Source: Ligula intestinalis
Lineage: Eukaryota; Platyhelminthes; Cestoda; Diphyllobothriidea; Diphyllobothriidae
Assembly (NCBI GenBank): GCA_036362985.1
Contig: JAYGXS010000004.1
Coordinates: forward strand, 43,124,024 to 43,188,023
Direction: 5' to 3'
DNA length: 64,000 nucleotides
Every line of letters begins with the position of its first letter. The first letter of the stretch is position 1. The notes beneath the pieces were generated by a model. The model worked only from the letters and a program-made list of their open reading frames with translations. It had not been told where the DNA came from and made no database searches. Shown piece after piece: positions 9,640-21,593 of the stretch. The position numbers and the translations under genes are program-made.

Positions 9640-12560
9640 TAAATGTGATCATATTAAATTGTAATTGAGATTTTTGACACTAGTGTCGCAGTCATCTTGC
9701 TGGAGGAGGCCAAATAGTGAGTCTACGCAAATACGACAATATAGAGAAATTGCTCTCTAGCGCTAGACTGAGATAGCGGGTAATAACTATTAGCCAAAAT
9801 AATAAAGTCGGGAATTGTCTACGGTCATCAGGTCTAAATGCTGCCGAGTACTGTTGATTCCTTGGTGTTGTGCACGAGATAATCTTCGTGGATTTATTAG
9901 CAATACCATCGAATTTGTTTACTTAGGCCTGCATACAGAAGGGCCATACATAATCAAATTCAGAACAAAGAGATATCTCACAATTAGCTTGGCCGCTAGA
10001 CTCTTTATAAAGGATGTTCTTCGGATCCTGACAAATATATGCTCGATAAGTTGCGGAGCCTTTGGCGGCCTATCTCCGAGGGCGGACTGAACATTAGGGA
10101 GTTCGGAGTTGTATGGACAACCGGACCGACAGTAGTGTATCCGGGTGCTACCAGTCGCAATAAACGATACATCTCAGCCGTCAAGAGCTTTATGAGATGG
10201 TCCAACATAATCTATTTTCAGAAGAGGAAGAAAAGCTGGAGGATGGTCCGTTCTGATGACTTATAATTTCTGATCAGTCTATGTATAGATAATGATTGTA
10301 AACAATTATAAGGGTTCACATAAACTCTGTATTAAGCTATATTTGGATGGGACACCTTACAGAATAGTCATATCTTGTCCGCGCTTTGCTAAAAACTGGA
10401 CTAAAACCATGATTGATGTAGCCAACAAGTGAATTCTTTCTTCCGGTTATACTCCCCTAATAGACAAACGCTAGCGCCATCGCGCTACTCTGTGTGCACG
10501 TGGTTAGCCCTCCACTTGCACTTATCACAGGGTGTCAAGCTTTTGTCTGCATAGACTAGATCCAACTTGACCTAGATTTCGACCGCAGGGAGCCTGCGCC
10601 AGCTAGAGGGAGGATAGTATCTCCCCTGTCACAGGGGTTGACGCCGACTAGAAACGCTTCTCGCATGACACCTGGGGGCATATCTATGCGTGCTCGCAAA
10701 GCAAGGACAGAATAGCGAGACGGCGCTGGGCGACTTCGCGCGGCGCTAGCGTTTTTCTATCAGGGTCAGAAAACCGTGAATGAAAAATAGGAATGTTCCG
10801 CAAGGGACATTGAAAGAGCCATTGCCAGTGAGGTAATACTGAAAGGTTATGAAATACAGTTGTAATTGTGCCGTCTATTATGTGCGCATCAATTTTTGTG
10901 CCAGATAGCAACTCTTACTTTTCGAACCAGACCAACCAAAAAATTATTTTACCTTCTCCGCCAGAATTGCAGTGTACTAAAACGTAACTAAGAATATATT
11001 TACCTAGATTTACCTATTACCTATTAATTTTCATATTTTTTGAAGACCTACTGATCTTCAAAGTGTTATTTTTCTCTGCTTGCTGTAAGTTTTTGCACAA
11101 CGCATTTATCTGCCTATATACCCTGAGCGGCTTATTAGGATCTCCGTTTACATTTATGGTGAGGTATGAAACAACGTTTTCTCGGATTACTCTGGATTAC
11201 ACGCATATATCTGCGAAGCAGCGATCATTTAAGTTTTTTGAAAACGAGAGACAATTAATATCGAATTTTTCTTTGAATATCTAAGCTGGTCACTTATTAA
11301 GTCGAATCATATACAGTGTTTGTACGTACGTGTTTAGTTTAAGAATGTGGAATGTTCTGTCACTAAGTGGACTTTATTGTACAAAGAGGAAACAGTTCTA
11401 GTGTTAGGAATCAACACTATAAGATTGTGGATAGTTGGGTAAGATGTTGCAAAATAGATTAGCTGAGTCAGAATTCGACGGCCTCTTCCGTTCATTCCAC
11501 TATCATAATAATGCTGGTTAGTATTCAAGATATGCTAGCAGCATGCGAATTCGCATTTCGCTCAATGTAACGACCCGCGTCTGGTTATTGTAATAATTAC
11601 GGCGAGAATGATTAGTGAGGCCAAGGCTATATCTATTCCCCCGCCCAACTGCTTAAAGTATTAAGGGGCTAAACATTTACTTCTTGGCTAGGGATCGTAA
11701 ATTAATATGTAGTTGTGCGGAATTCATCAAAAAATTTCAATAAAATAAGATTAAGCTTGTTTATATAAACTAGGAGAATTAAATTCAACCAGCATTAACC
11801 TCGACTGCATAGAATATGAAATGTAGTCTAGGGATATTTGATCTTACGCAGGCGAATTAAAAATAAAATGGAAATTAGTCCTCCTATAGGTGGAATGTAA
11901 CGAAATAATTCAAAGTTAAGCTACCGAGCATTTGAAAGTCGATTTTTATTATAATTCGACGGGAGTTTTTGGCCTCTATAATCATGCTTGCCATAATTAC
12001 TAACTCTGAGCTTGCCCAGCAGTTGCCCCGAACGCCCGAACACCCGCACGAGAAAACAAGAGAAGTTAATCGACAAGGAGGAGAAGTTTTTTCAAACAGA
12101 AAACGTCAATGCAATAAAATAAAAGTCAATCAAGTCACTCTTGCAAAGGCTGCGGGGTATTTATTCAGTCTGCTCTATGAGCAGACAGCATCGACAGGGA
12201 ACCAATCGGCTATGACGAAAAATCGGTAGCCACGACGCGCTCTCATGATAGCGGTGTGGAATTGCGCTCGGCCACCTTTCTGCAAGATGAGTAATCATGG
12301 GAATGTTCACATTCCCAAAAGAAACGTAGCCAATAACTTCCATTTTCACAAGTGGCTAGAGGCTGCGAACACCGAATGGCCTTCAGGTAGCTTTGAAAGA
12401 TTATATGCCTCGGTAAAAAACCTATTTCGACTAATTTACACAGCGTATCGGTAATAATGAAAGGAAGGTAAATTCAGAGGTGCTACACAAGAGAGAAAAA
12501 GCCCTTGGAACAGACTGAATTGCATACCTATACACAACACAAACGGCTTTTTGTGAATAA
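9640..12560. other. Intergenic, no supported gene
   Basis: AT-rich sequence with only short overlapping ORFs on both strands. None shows a recognised motif or a splice-consistent continuation. No transposon protein was recognised. Confidence 0.6.
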
Positions 12561-12739
12561 GATCATATCTTGAAAGGGGGCAGAGTCAACAGCAGATGGT
12601 TTCCCAAATCATAAGTCAGTCAAAACTGATAAGGTTGGACAAGCTTTTATTATAAATCAAGCTTAAAACGGGTATGTGCTACTCGCAGTCTCCTGCACCC
12701 TAGTGTTGTTTTGTTTTGTGTGCACGCGAGATTATAGGA

Positions 12740-13195
12740 CCCGATGGCATGACTATTGTCCATTCCCTGAGGGTCATATGAGTTTAAGAAAATGTCCTTT
12801 GTGTTGGTGAACGCGCCTGCGACTTTTCAACGCCTGATGGCTTCGGACTAATGGACTTGTGCCCCACTGTGTGGTTGGTTTCCCTGAGTGATGCCATGGT
12901 TCACGGGTCCACGGTTGAGTCCCGTAATGCCAACCTCTAGGCTATTTTCAATCATCTACGGGCCGTAGGTTTTGAACTAAATCGCGCGAAATACTGTTTT
13001 CCGAAGAGCTGCATCCCCATTTTGGGTCATATTGCGTCCACTGACGGAGTAAAGACTGATCGCACAAAGACTAAGCAGATATACGTTGGCCAAAACCTAC
13101 ATCCGTAGCTGAACAACGCGGTTTTTATGGTCTAGATTCTTAGTACCGTCGATTTATCAACGATTTTGCGTATATAGTGGTGCTGTAGCGGTGCT
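12740..13195 (+). mobile_element. Ty3/gypsy-type LTR retrotransposon pol fragment: reverse transcriptase
   Basis: Decayed gypsy RT. YEFKKMSFVLVNAPATFQRLM (about 12785-12850) corresponds to the family's FxxMPFGLxNAPATFQRLM. After a frame change, DAMVHGSTVESRNANL, then AIFNHLRAVGFELNRAKYCF and LGHIASTDGVKTDRTKTKQ (to about 13080) follow the order of the RT palm, thumb and connection. The YLDD box has lost its aspartates to a frameshift and substitutions. YRRFINDFAY at about 13143-13175 matches the FLGLxxYYRRFI motif. Several stops and frameshifts show it is a pseudogene. The reading breaks off near 13195 and resumes at 13645 beyond an inserted repeat. Confidence 0.8.
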
Positions 13196-13199
13196 GCAG

Positions 13200-13640
13200 C
13201 CCACCGCCTCCAAACGCGAGATGGCGCAAACGTGGTCTCGCGGCGGGGACAACCTTGGCCGCCCAGTCCCTCAACCCAACGCGTTGGCCGATATATGAAT
13301 GCAGGGCGTGACGTTTACCTTGGGCTGCACACAGGCACACGAGGCAGTCGGACGAATGAACGTCCTACGATGCTCTGGGCCAATTAGCGTCCTCAAATCT
13401 TCAGCGGCCCTTGTAACTGTTATGGCTGCTCAGCCGACTTGGGCCGCGGATAGTTTCCTAGCTGGTCGGGCTTTCTTAGTCACACTTCTTCCATCTATTC
13501 TCCGTTCTTTTCTGTACACAATAAACTATTCCTACTATTCTGGCCTCCACCGACTTCGCCTCTACTAAGGAACAGGACCTGGAAGATTGTAGGTATTAGG
13601 GTTAACCGTCTTAGCCTTAACTCCTATAGTTCCCCTTAAT
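13200..13640 (+). repeat. LTR-like interspersed repeat (family B) interrupting gypsy pol
   Basis: This stretch splits the gypsy RT from its RNase H. Its right part (about 13440-13640) matches sequences at 50560-50710, 55430-55590 and, inverted, 58915-59040. The shared core reads TACTCTRGCCTTCC, then AAGGAACC, GACCTGGAAGATYG and TTAGGGTTAAC. A GC-rich left half, a pyrimidine-rich middle and a terminal TTAGGGTTAAC resemble a solo LTR, but target duplications and TG...CA ends were not demonstrated. Confidence 0.6.
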
Positions 13641-13644
13641 CGAA

Positions 13645-13850
13645 TTTTGAGCAAAAGGCTTTCATTGGTCTGACGAATGTGCTATATCCCTTGAAGAGCT
13701 CAAGCATCGTCTTGGCTTTCTTCCGCTGTTGTCCTGCCCGGATGTTGCGGTTTTAACCTCTCACGTTATTTTGGGGACAGACGCTTCTGATATAGCCGTT
13801 AGGGTGGCCCTTACCAAACAGCAAGCGAACGCAGACGTTTGCAATGTCTC
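13645..13850 (+). mobile_element. Ty3/gypsy pol fragment: RNase H start
   Basis: The frame reads FHWSDECAISLEELKHRLGF, then a leucine-rich segment and GTDASDIAVRVALTKQQAN. This matches the gypsy pattern FxWTxECxxAFxxLK ... TDASxxGxGAVLxQ at the RT/RNase H junction. It is collinear with the RT fragment ending near 13195 once the intervening repeat is removed. The first catalytic Asp of RNase H (TDAS) is kept. Coding resemblance ends near 13850. Confidence 0.8.
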
Positions 13851-13884
13851 TTGTACCCTCCCCCCGAGATCGGACGTTTTTTCA

Positions 13885-14110
13885 GCTAATATCCACCCCA
13901 TCTGAGCCTCCTCCACACAGGAGCGACAATCTTTTCTCCTGAAAAATCCAAAGGAATTTTTTTCACGGTCTTTTCTTAAAAAAAACGATGTACCACCGCA
14001 GGTCAATCGACCGCGCCAACAAACTGAGATAAAATTTTTCTGGTAGCACGACACGCATGCACCAATAGAGAACTTGAGGTCAATTAATCTACATATTCCT
14101 CACGTATACT
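13885..14110 (+). repeat. Interspersed repeat family A, copy 1
   Basis: Shares a recognisable order of blocks with 54705-54930: GAGCRACA, TTTTCTCCT, AAAAATCC, GAGTTTTTTTCACGGTCT-like, AACTGAGTAAAATTTTT-like and ACATATTCCTCA-like segments. Noncoding. The nature of the element is unknown, possibly part of an LTR or a non-autonomous element. Confidence 0.55.
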
Positions 14111-14865
14111 TATACTGATCCTCTCCTTGCTGCCGACCAGTCTGTCTAAGCCAGAGCGCTTATACTACTCCGAATGAGCTTGGCCAATTTCTCGGCCAAT
14201 AACAGTCTATGGCAACTGTGATTGGCTGTCCCAGAGGCTGATAGAGGAAAGCGATCACGCGGTGCCTTGTGGTTTTGTCGCCGGTGCTGGACAGTACTAG
14301 AGACCTTTTACGCAATGCAAGTGTAAGGGTTACTATCGCGTTAATTCTATCTATTCTGTGTTCAAAAGCGCTAGCTGTACTGTTTTCACACCCTCTGTAG
14401 ATTTATGGCGAGCACTTTAGGGTAATTATGGAAAACAGCAAATAATTAAGTATTCGTCGGGTTTTAAAGCAAAGTTTACCTTTTATCTTACACGAACGCC
14501 CCACTTAAGCCCTCGTTAATCACATTTTATTGCATTTTTGTGCTTCAATCCATGTGAATACGCTGTGAAATTGACTACTCGACCTTTTTTAACAGTCTAT
14601 TAGCAGTTAGGTAAACAATTTGGGTCAAATTGTACCAACATATTGGCATTAGCTCGATGAGAACATCGATCGGTCTAATTTTAAATGCGTGTAGCTCTTT
14701 ATCAAAAAGGCATATACATTATCCAGGAACAGAATAAGAGGTACACACCCAATCTCGTGCCTGAAAACCTTGACGTGTCAATTCTACTCGCCACGGGTGC
14801 ACGTTTGGGCCAATCGACTTGTAGTTACGTTTCAGTATTTGGTGTGAGTCAACCACAGCCTGCCG

Positions 14866-15457
14866 ATGAAGCTTACGAAAGAGGACGAACTTCTTTTAGA
14901 ACAGTACGGACGGACAGCCTCTACAAAGTCCAACAAACTCATTTATGGAAATGCGTTACTTGTCTCTCTAACACCGATATGTAATTTATCTTTCTGTCCC
15001 AACAAGTCACTTTTTCAGGGCTCTATTGGCGAATACACGAAATGGACCTCATACCTAACCTCATTTTATTTGCAATATTCACGGCCGCTTCAACTTACTT
15101 GATTTCCCTTGCGTACACCAACTCAAAGGGTCCTCTTATGGAAAGGTAAGCGCCGATTAAGCGAGTCAATTATATCTTAAGAATTGCTATTACTCGAACT
15201 GATGCCATAACCCAAGAGATAACAAAAAAAGTTGGCAACGACAAGAAAGTATCGAAGAAAGAAAAAGATGATATGTAAGTAGTCAGCTATATTCTTACCC
15301 TCCGCTTAGGATACGACAGAAGACAAAAGATGTTGCTGATTACGAGTCTACCACGTTCTCCATTTTTTACGTGAACGCGATATTTATACTGATAGTGCTC
15401 ATATCGTCTACAGTGCTGCATCAACTATCGGATCCAGTGTATCCTTTTGCCAACTGA
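14866..15457 (+). CDS. SSR3: Translocon-associated protein subunit gamma (SSR3/TRAP-gamma), four exons, C terminus uncertain
   Basis: ER membrane protein of the TRAP complex, which sits beside Sec61 and assists co-translational translocation. Exons 14866-14980, 15019-15145, 15182-15274 and 15310-15457 join in phase, with 38-, 36- and 35-bp GT-AG introns. The joined reading has MKLTKEDELLLEQYG and TPI-W-LYWRIHEMDLIPN (compare human IPIWLYWRIWHMDLI). It continues with SAY-like LISLAYTNSKG, the lysine-rich KKVGNDKKVSKKEKDD and VADYESTTFSIFY, a family hallmark. Three hydrophobic segments are evident. The fourth expected near the C terminus is not: the frame stops at 15455-15457 after SDPVYPFAN, giving about 160 residues against 185 in human. 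A GT at 15437-15440 may be a donor to an unseen last exon. An ATG further upstream is in another frame, so 14866 is the start chosen. Confidence 0.88.
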
Positions 15458-18400
15458 TTCTCTATCTGGTAGAAGCTACTTTTTGTGTGCCGATAATTTT
15501 GCTTTTAATTGCTATTGCTATCGTCCCACTAAAGGTGTTTTCAGACAAGACACTGCAAAAATTTGCTTTCCTGTCACCCAGGTTACTTATATTGATCACA
15601 ATACGACTGTGGTCACGCCTGATTTATCCGGTCCACTTGATTCAACGTATATGTGCCTTTCTACGCACGACAATATGTGGTTACAAATCTGGAGAGCTCG
15701 ACCCACTTTCTTATTCACTCCCTTATCCCGACTCCAGTAACCACTACCATGCCTTAACGGCCCTTGTCCGGCTATGCTTTGAGACGATTTCGCGGTTTCC
15801 ACTGGAAAGATGAAGATTTTAGATTTAGGGAAGCGGCATTTACTTCATTGGCCTGGCGATGGGCATAGCAAACTACCCCCGAAGACTTCCTGAATAACTT
15901 AGAACTTACTTACGGCCGCATTCCGTCGACTTTTTGGTGACCGCTATGAGCCATTCCTAAACTTCGCTCGGATGATTGCTGTTAGATGACGGATCGAAAC
16001 TCATTTTTTCGGTTTCCTCCAGTATGCGGTATTAGCATTCCTGATGTCATATTACTTAAAATGCAAATAGACGGTATGCTTACATATATTTTTGACGATT
16101 GATCTTTTGAAGTTCGCATATAGACGTTTATAGAAATATCGGAAAATCAAATGAATATCCAACATTCTACCAAAACTTGTCTCCTATTCATTAATTTTAG
16201 AAACATGAGACTTCGCGTCCCAATTATTTCGAATGGTTTGCTCTTTCCATGCAGTAGCGGTTGTTTACGAAGCGTTAGTGATGCACTGTAGTAATTTGCT
16301 CTTGCTGCATGAATTAGTAATCAACTGCTTTGGAAAATTTACTCACCCAATAGGTCACCCCTGGTTGACGTTAAAATCGTGGTTTAGGTTTGTCATCCCG
16401 CGCCGCCACCAAAGGGATAATACAATCTTGTAGATTACTTTCGGCAATAGTTGTTAAAATAGCTGTGCACTGATTGACTGAATATAATAGTCTGCAGACA
16501 TTTTGCTGAACGCACCAATGCATATTTTTATACTTCCTAGGTTAGCATTCTCGGGCCTGATTATATATTGAAGTCGAACACAAAAGATGCTTTATAACTG
16601 TCCAGGCATAAGAATAAAGTGATTGTAGAAAGGTTCATTTTAGCCTTTGGTATCGCTTAAATGGACCAATATTTTCTTCAAGCGGTTGGAACCTCACACC
16701 AACAAACAGAGGGACCGCCGTGCAGTTGTTAACTTTCAGAAGACCCTAACGTTCTTAGCAGCGCTAGGTCAACGCCTGCGGGGGCAGAGTTATTATTTTC
16801 TGTCTATCGAACTCTTAAAAATTTCGCCTTGGTATTCACTGACACGTTAAATCGACGAGAGATTGGAACCTAGTCCACAGTCGATATTCAAGGTATATTG
16901 TTATAGTCGTTTCAACCTTTTTCTGTTTTTTTTGTATTCACACAGTTGCTGTGTTATTTTCCTTGACTCTAATCTCTAACCATACAGGAATTACGCCTTT
17001 TCAATGCTGATTGCTTCAGGCCTCACCGCGTTTTTGTCGTCCGCAAAACAGACAAAATCACACAGGCAATAAGCAAAGTGTCATCCACATTATCCACCCG
17101 ACCGATCCGCAACTTTTTTCTGCGTCGGTCTTCGTCTGCATGGATTGATTGTGAATACGTCAATTTAGTGTCCAAACATTTGTTGACTTTTATCTTCAGC
17201 TTTTTGAGTAAAGTTATTTCCGGTATCGGTGTTTTGATTCTTAATACAATTCAGGAATTCTGTTATGCTGAGTTGAAACAGCTGGCAATAGGAAGACGGA
17301 CCCGTCGAAGCGCCAACGTCGTGGCTGCGCCAGGTAAACAGAAAACGTTTGGGTCCGAGGTGAATCTTCCACAGCCAAATACATGGCCTTTTTTCCATAG
17401 TGGAAAGAGAAATAAACTTACCCTGAGAACCGCCTTGGAGTCGGGTTTTAGTGACAGATTGGTAGGATTAAAGTCAGATCTTCATGACTCCATTGTACTT
17501 GCTATTTAGGAACTTCGATCTCGTCCGTGGCCGGACTCACTTAAAATAAACTTGTCGTAGGACAGTCAGGGCTCTTAAAGAATTCGGTCGGTTAGAAAAT
17601 AGATTATCCGTTGCAATTTCGCCGATTTCATTATCAAACCTATCATTAGCCATTTGGTCCCACACTTCAGATTTAGCAACAACATCCAGAACGAGTTCTT
17701 TCTCTTAAATTTTTTTCCAACTTTCACTCGAAGCAGTAAGTTCGCTTTGGAGGTGCTCTTCGTAAAGCATTGATTGCACATCAAGGAAACCTGAATAAAA
17801 TGTAGCGTTACTAGATCTGGTAACGTTAGGATAGAACTGAGACTTTGTTACTCTAACGTGATCTACAGGTTGCGTTATTTAGTGATGGTACCAAGGGGCG
17901 GCTGCTTATGACTTCAAAAGTATCTGGGATGTCCTTTTTCATCATCAAGATTGCTGGTTGCGTCTCATCGTATGGACCAAGAGAAATTGACTTACTAATC
18001 TCCAATGGCGAAGCCCGAACACCCGTCTGTCTTGTTGGTTAGTGTCGAGCTAGCTTTGCGTTTGATCTCTTCGACTCCTACACTCGGGGATCGGCTACAG
18101 GTAGACGGCACTACTAAACTAGGCGTAATATAATTAAAACATGTATAAACCAAAAGTTTCATTGTTTGATGACCGAGCGTATTCTCTTGATATTACAAGA
18201 GATGCAGCATACGTCCTTGGCAATAAATAAATAAAGTTAAAACGGCATGCCTCGCTTTGTGGCTAGCTTCCAAGCAGCGGTGGTCAACTCCTTCCAGTTT
18301 GCACTCATGTTTTATTCGCACGACTGAATATTCCCAAACGTAGAAGGGCAATTATCAGATGCAGGTCTGGTTTAAAAGACCTTTGTGAAAATGGGGATAT

Positions 18401-18900
18401 CGCGAGGAGTCCGTAGATCATTTCCGATAATTTCCGTACTGTTTGTGAGGTCCCTAGGCGCAGCATCGATTCATACAGAAATTACACTCCACTCTGCCTT
18501 CTTGACAGCAGCTTCATTCGGAGCTCTCTGAACTGCACTTTCTCAAACTGCTACACCCTAAGCTAGAGGGTTACTGTTTCGTCAAAGGCAGTTGAAAAAT
18601 ACTGATGTTTGAATATGCCAAGTGATCTAAAAACCCTGTGCACCAGAGGTAACATTTAATCGGTCCAAAAAAAAACTTGACGCCAGCGAGTAGGCACTCT
18701 AAACTTAAACTGCGTTATCACATCAGTTCGAAACCATTGAAGCCCTTCTGAAAATCCGGGCATCAACCATACCTGACGCCAGAGGGGTTGGAAAACAGTG
18801 TGGTGGACTTGACCTCAGTCTGCAGTGGAAGGTCCAGCTTTTACTACGATGGTCGCTTTTGCGAGGACTTCAGGAACAGAATCGAACGCTGTGCCAAAGA
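15458..18900. other. Intergenic or distal SSR3 intron; no further exon found
   Basis: Several medium ORFs overlap here on both strands (for example 15447-15813 in two frames and 17078-17509 on the plus strand). They have no recognised motif. No sequence resembling the fourth membrane helix of TRAP-gamma was found. Confidence 0.5.
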
Positions 18901-19519
18901 CAGCTAACTATAGGTTGCCGTGGCGTATCTTGAGAACATACAACCGTGCGAATATGTGCTTATTGCATTGACTTGAAGTCAGCCGTTTTGCATTTTCGTC
19001 CTGGCGCCACACACCTGAGAATAAAAGTGGCGAGAACCTTGGAAGCAGAGGCGAGAAGAATTAGACTACGAAAGTTCTGGCAATTCGACTTACCTCCTTT
19101 ACCCGAAAACAGGAATACTGAAGACCGAGCTCTGTTCATTAGCAAGGACTCCACCTGCCAAATAATATTCAACTGAACCCATGAAAACAGTGCCAACATG
19201 TCAGCGTAGGTATATCCCTCTCCGAACCTCCTATTACAGGGTCTCGGAAGTGCGGTTGAGACTTCTGCATGAGAGTCACACAACGTTGCCAAGGCGGTTA
19301 AATTGCCTTCCTGTGAAGAGGAATGGATACTGGTCAATGCGCGAAGCGCACACGCTAACACTCCATCTTGATAGAGTTTTGACTCATAGGAGCATCATTG
19401 GCACCGCAAGCGGAACCTTCCGGTTGGGAAGAGTTACTGCCAATTTGCTGCATGATTTGGTGGAATTTTCAAGTTTATATCAGTAGTATTCCGGCAAGGC
19501 AGAAGGCAATCCTAAGATA

Positions 19520-19690
19520 CGTATTTCTGGCTTTTGACCATCATCAGTTAGGAGTAGCCCAACCCTAATATAGCAGCTGAAATTGCCACCGCACTCGAGT
19601 TTCGAACTCGCGTCTCTCCGGTCAGGGGCAGACGTCCTAACCATTGAGCCATCAAGTTCGCTGTCTTGCCGGCTGTTGATCAGCAGTATA
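19520..19690 (-). mobile_element. tRNA-derived SINE, family 1
   Basis: Read on the minus strand, the head has A-box TGGCTCAATGG and B-box-like GAGTTCGAAACTC. It is followed by a body with CTGATGATGGTCAAAAGCCAGAAA, the hammerhead-like core seen in other family members. The copy is diverged. Just to its right lies a 32-bp perfect palindrome. Confidence 0.7.
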
Positions 19691-19696
19691 TTTTTT

Positions 19697-19728
19697 TTTG
19701 ATTGTTCACCGATCGGTGAACAATCAAA
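19697..19728. repeat. Perfect 32-bp palindrome
   Basis: Perfect inverted repeat with no spacer, centred between 19712 and 19713 (half-site TTTTGATTGTTCACCGA). It follows the SINE and a T-run. CACCGATCGGTG resembles the CACCGATCG found next to other SINE copies in this window (for example near 37000), so it may have arisen from SINE-flank sequence. Confidence 0.9.
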
Positions 19729-20234
19729 CAACATTTTAAAGTCCCCTTGATGTTGGAACCCTGTTCCAGTGAAGTCGCGTTTACTGTCTAATAGTTTCAG
19801 TGTTCATTTTCCCGAATTGACAGAAGAAATCATGGTTTATAAATGTAGCTTGGGTTGTGGGCGCACAACTAGGGTCATTAAGCTGATTCGGTCAAATAAC
19901 TCAGGCCTTCTACATCGGTCATTTATATATATCAGTCTACTTTTTTTAAATAGAGAAGATGCACAAACTACCCCTTCTGGTCGTCATTAATTAAGTCTTT
20001 AATTTTTAAAGGCATATCGTGAATGCCTTTCACGTTTTTAACAGAATTCCCAGATAATCGTGAATCTGACTCATGGTTGTACTTGCGTTTAGAATTTGCA
20101 AAGTTTCCATTTGAGAACGATAATGTATTCCTTTAGGCGGTTAAGAAGGTACTCTGTAGCGTTCATAAAACATCACGATAGATATAAACCGCAATGCTAC
20201 TCAAGCTAACTTTTTCAGGTTTACAAAGTCATGG

Positions 20235-20500
20235 TAGAGGCAGGAAGACATTACCGACAAAGGCGAGGGGAGACCAGAACGACAATTTCTGGCTTATAAG
20301 CCGTCATCAGATATTGTTACTGTACCCGGGCGCAACCGACAGGGCGAAAGGCTCGTGATTCGATGGTGAAGGCGTCGAACTTCTAAACACTAAGTCGCGG
20401 GTTCGAGCTCCAAGTGTTGCAAAATCTGGGGTTGCGAATGGCTGGCTGGTACTGGCTAATAAACCAGAACTGGCCGTTAGTGTCCATTATCTCATGCCTT
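20235..20500. mobile_element. Two family-1 SINE pieces, head to tail in opposite orientation
   Basis: 20235-20300 is a body fragment in minus orientation (minus-strand CTGATGACGGCTTATAAGCCAGAAA). 20345-20500 is a plus-strand copy with B-box GCGGGTTCGAGCTCC at about 20397 and a decayed body CTGGTACTGGCTAATAAACCAGAA. The arrangement suggests one SINE inserted beside or into another. Confidence 0.6.
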
Positions 20501-21593
20501 CCAGCCCCCCACAGCGTTGTCTTAGCGGATGTCTCTAGAAGACAGGGAGATGGGGCGCTAGGACCTGATGTTCAGCATCAGAATATGAGGGCAAATAGTG
20601 TTATAGGGGATGATATGTTTACTTGGTCTGACTCAACAGATTCTTAGGACTTTCAGCAGCTCATAGCCTCATACGTCGACGATGTTGGATGAACGGTACT
20701 GGCTTTGGAAGATACCTTATGGTGAATGTAATTCAGCGTAGTATTTCAGATTAAAGAATATGGAGTCTCCTTAAGTTTTGGCAGAAGATACTTAGAGGAG
20801 TGTAATTGAACTACAGCTAGCTGTACGCGTACCAGGGGGGTGGGTATCGAGATGATGGCTGGATTCATCGTTTTTGTAAGCCTAAATGTAAGAAACTAAT
20901 AAAAAGTATATTTAACAACGGCTCTAACCATGCATTGGCTAGGATTGTTGTCCTCACCACAGATCCCTGAAAGGGATGTGGGCCGCTGACTCTTGGCGGA
21001 CATTTAGAGTAAAGACCTTTAAAGAATGTTGTCACGATTTAAGCAACAAAAATCCCGTTCGCTTGATGCCACTCAGGACTTTTGCGCTGAGGAGATTTGA
21101 TTCTTTTCAAAGCAGCTGGTAAACTCTCAAATTTACGGATCAAATAAATTCTGCTGTTTACACAATCTTCAAAATTGAATTCTTTACTTCACAAACCGTA
21201 AGATAGCATAATGTCGACTTTTATTGAGAATGCTGTGTAGGGTTCTACTACGATAACTATCAGACAGTGCCATCCTAAAAGCGTACCTCCGTCAACGAAA
21301 TCACTCCGCTTCAATACAAGAAAAGACATGCGTAGAAATCAACACGACTGTTTTTTAAAAGACAACCGACAGTAAAATCAAAAAAAGGATATTAAGCATA
21401 ACAGTTTCAGAATGAAAATGATGATCTAATCAGGGTGGATGATTTTTCGGGGTGAAATTTGATGGAAAAATCAGCAACACATGACAATCAGCGACTTTAA
21501 GCATATAAAATTTGGCATAAACAATTGTAAAAAAAGATTTGATAGTCAAATTGGGAATCGATAATCAAATCAGTCAATCAATCAACGGAAACT

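Noticed and set aside
15487..15813. Hydrophobic plus-strand ORF as the missing TRAP-gamma C terminus
   Set aside because: Neither splice phase available from exon 4 enters this frame, and the peptide does not resemble the conserved C terminus.
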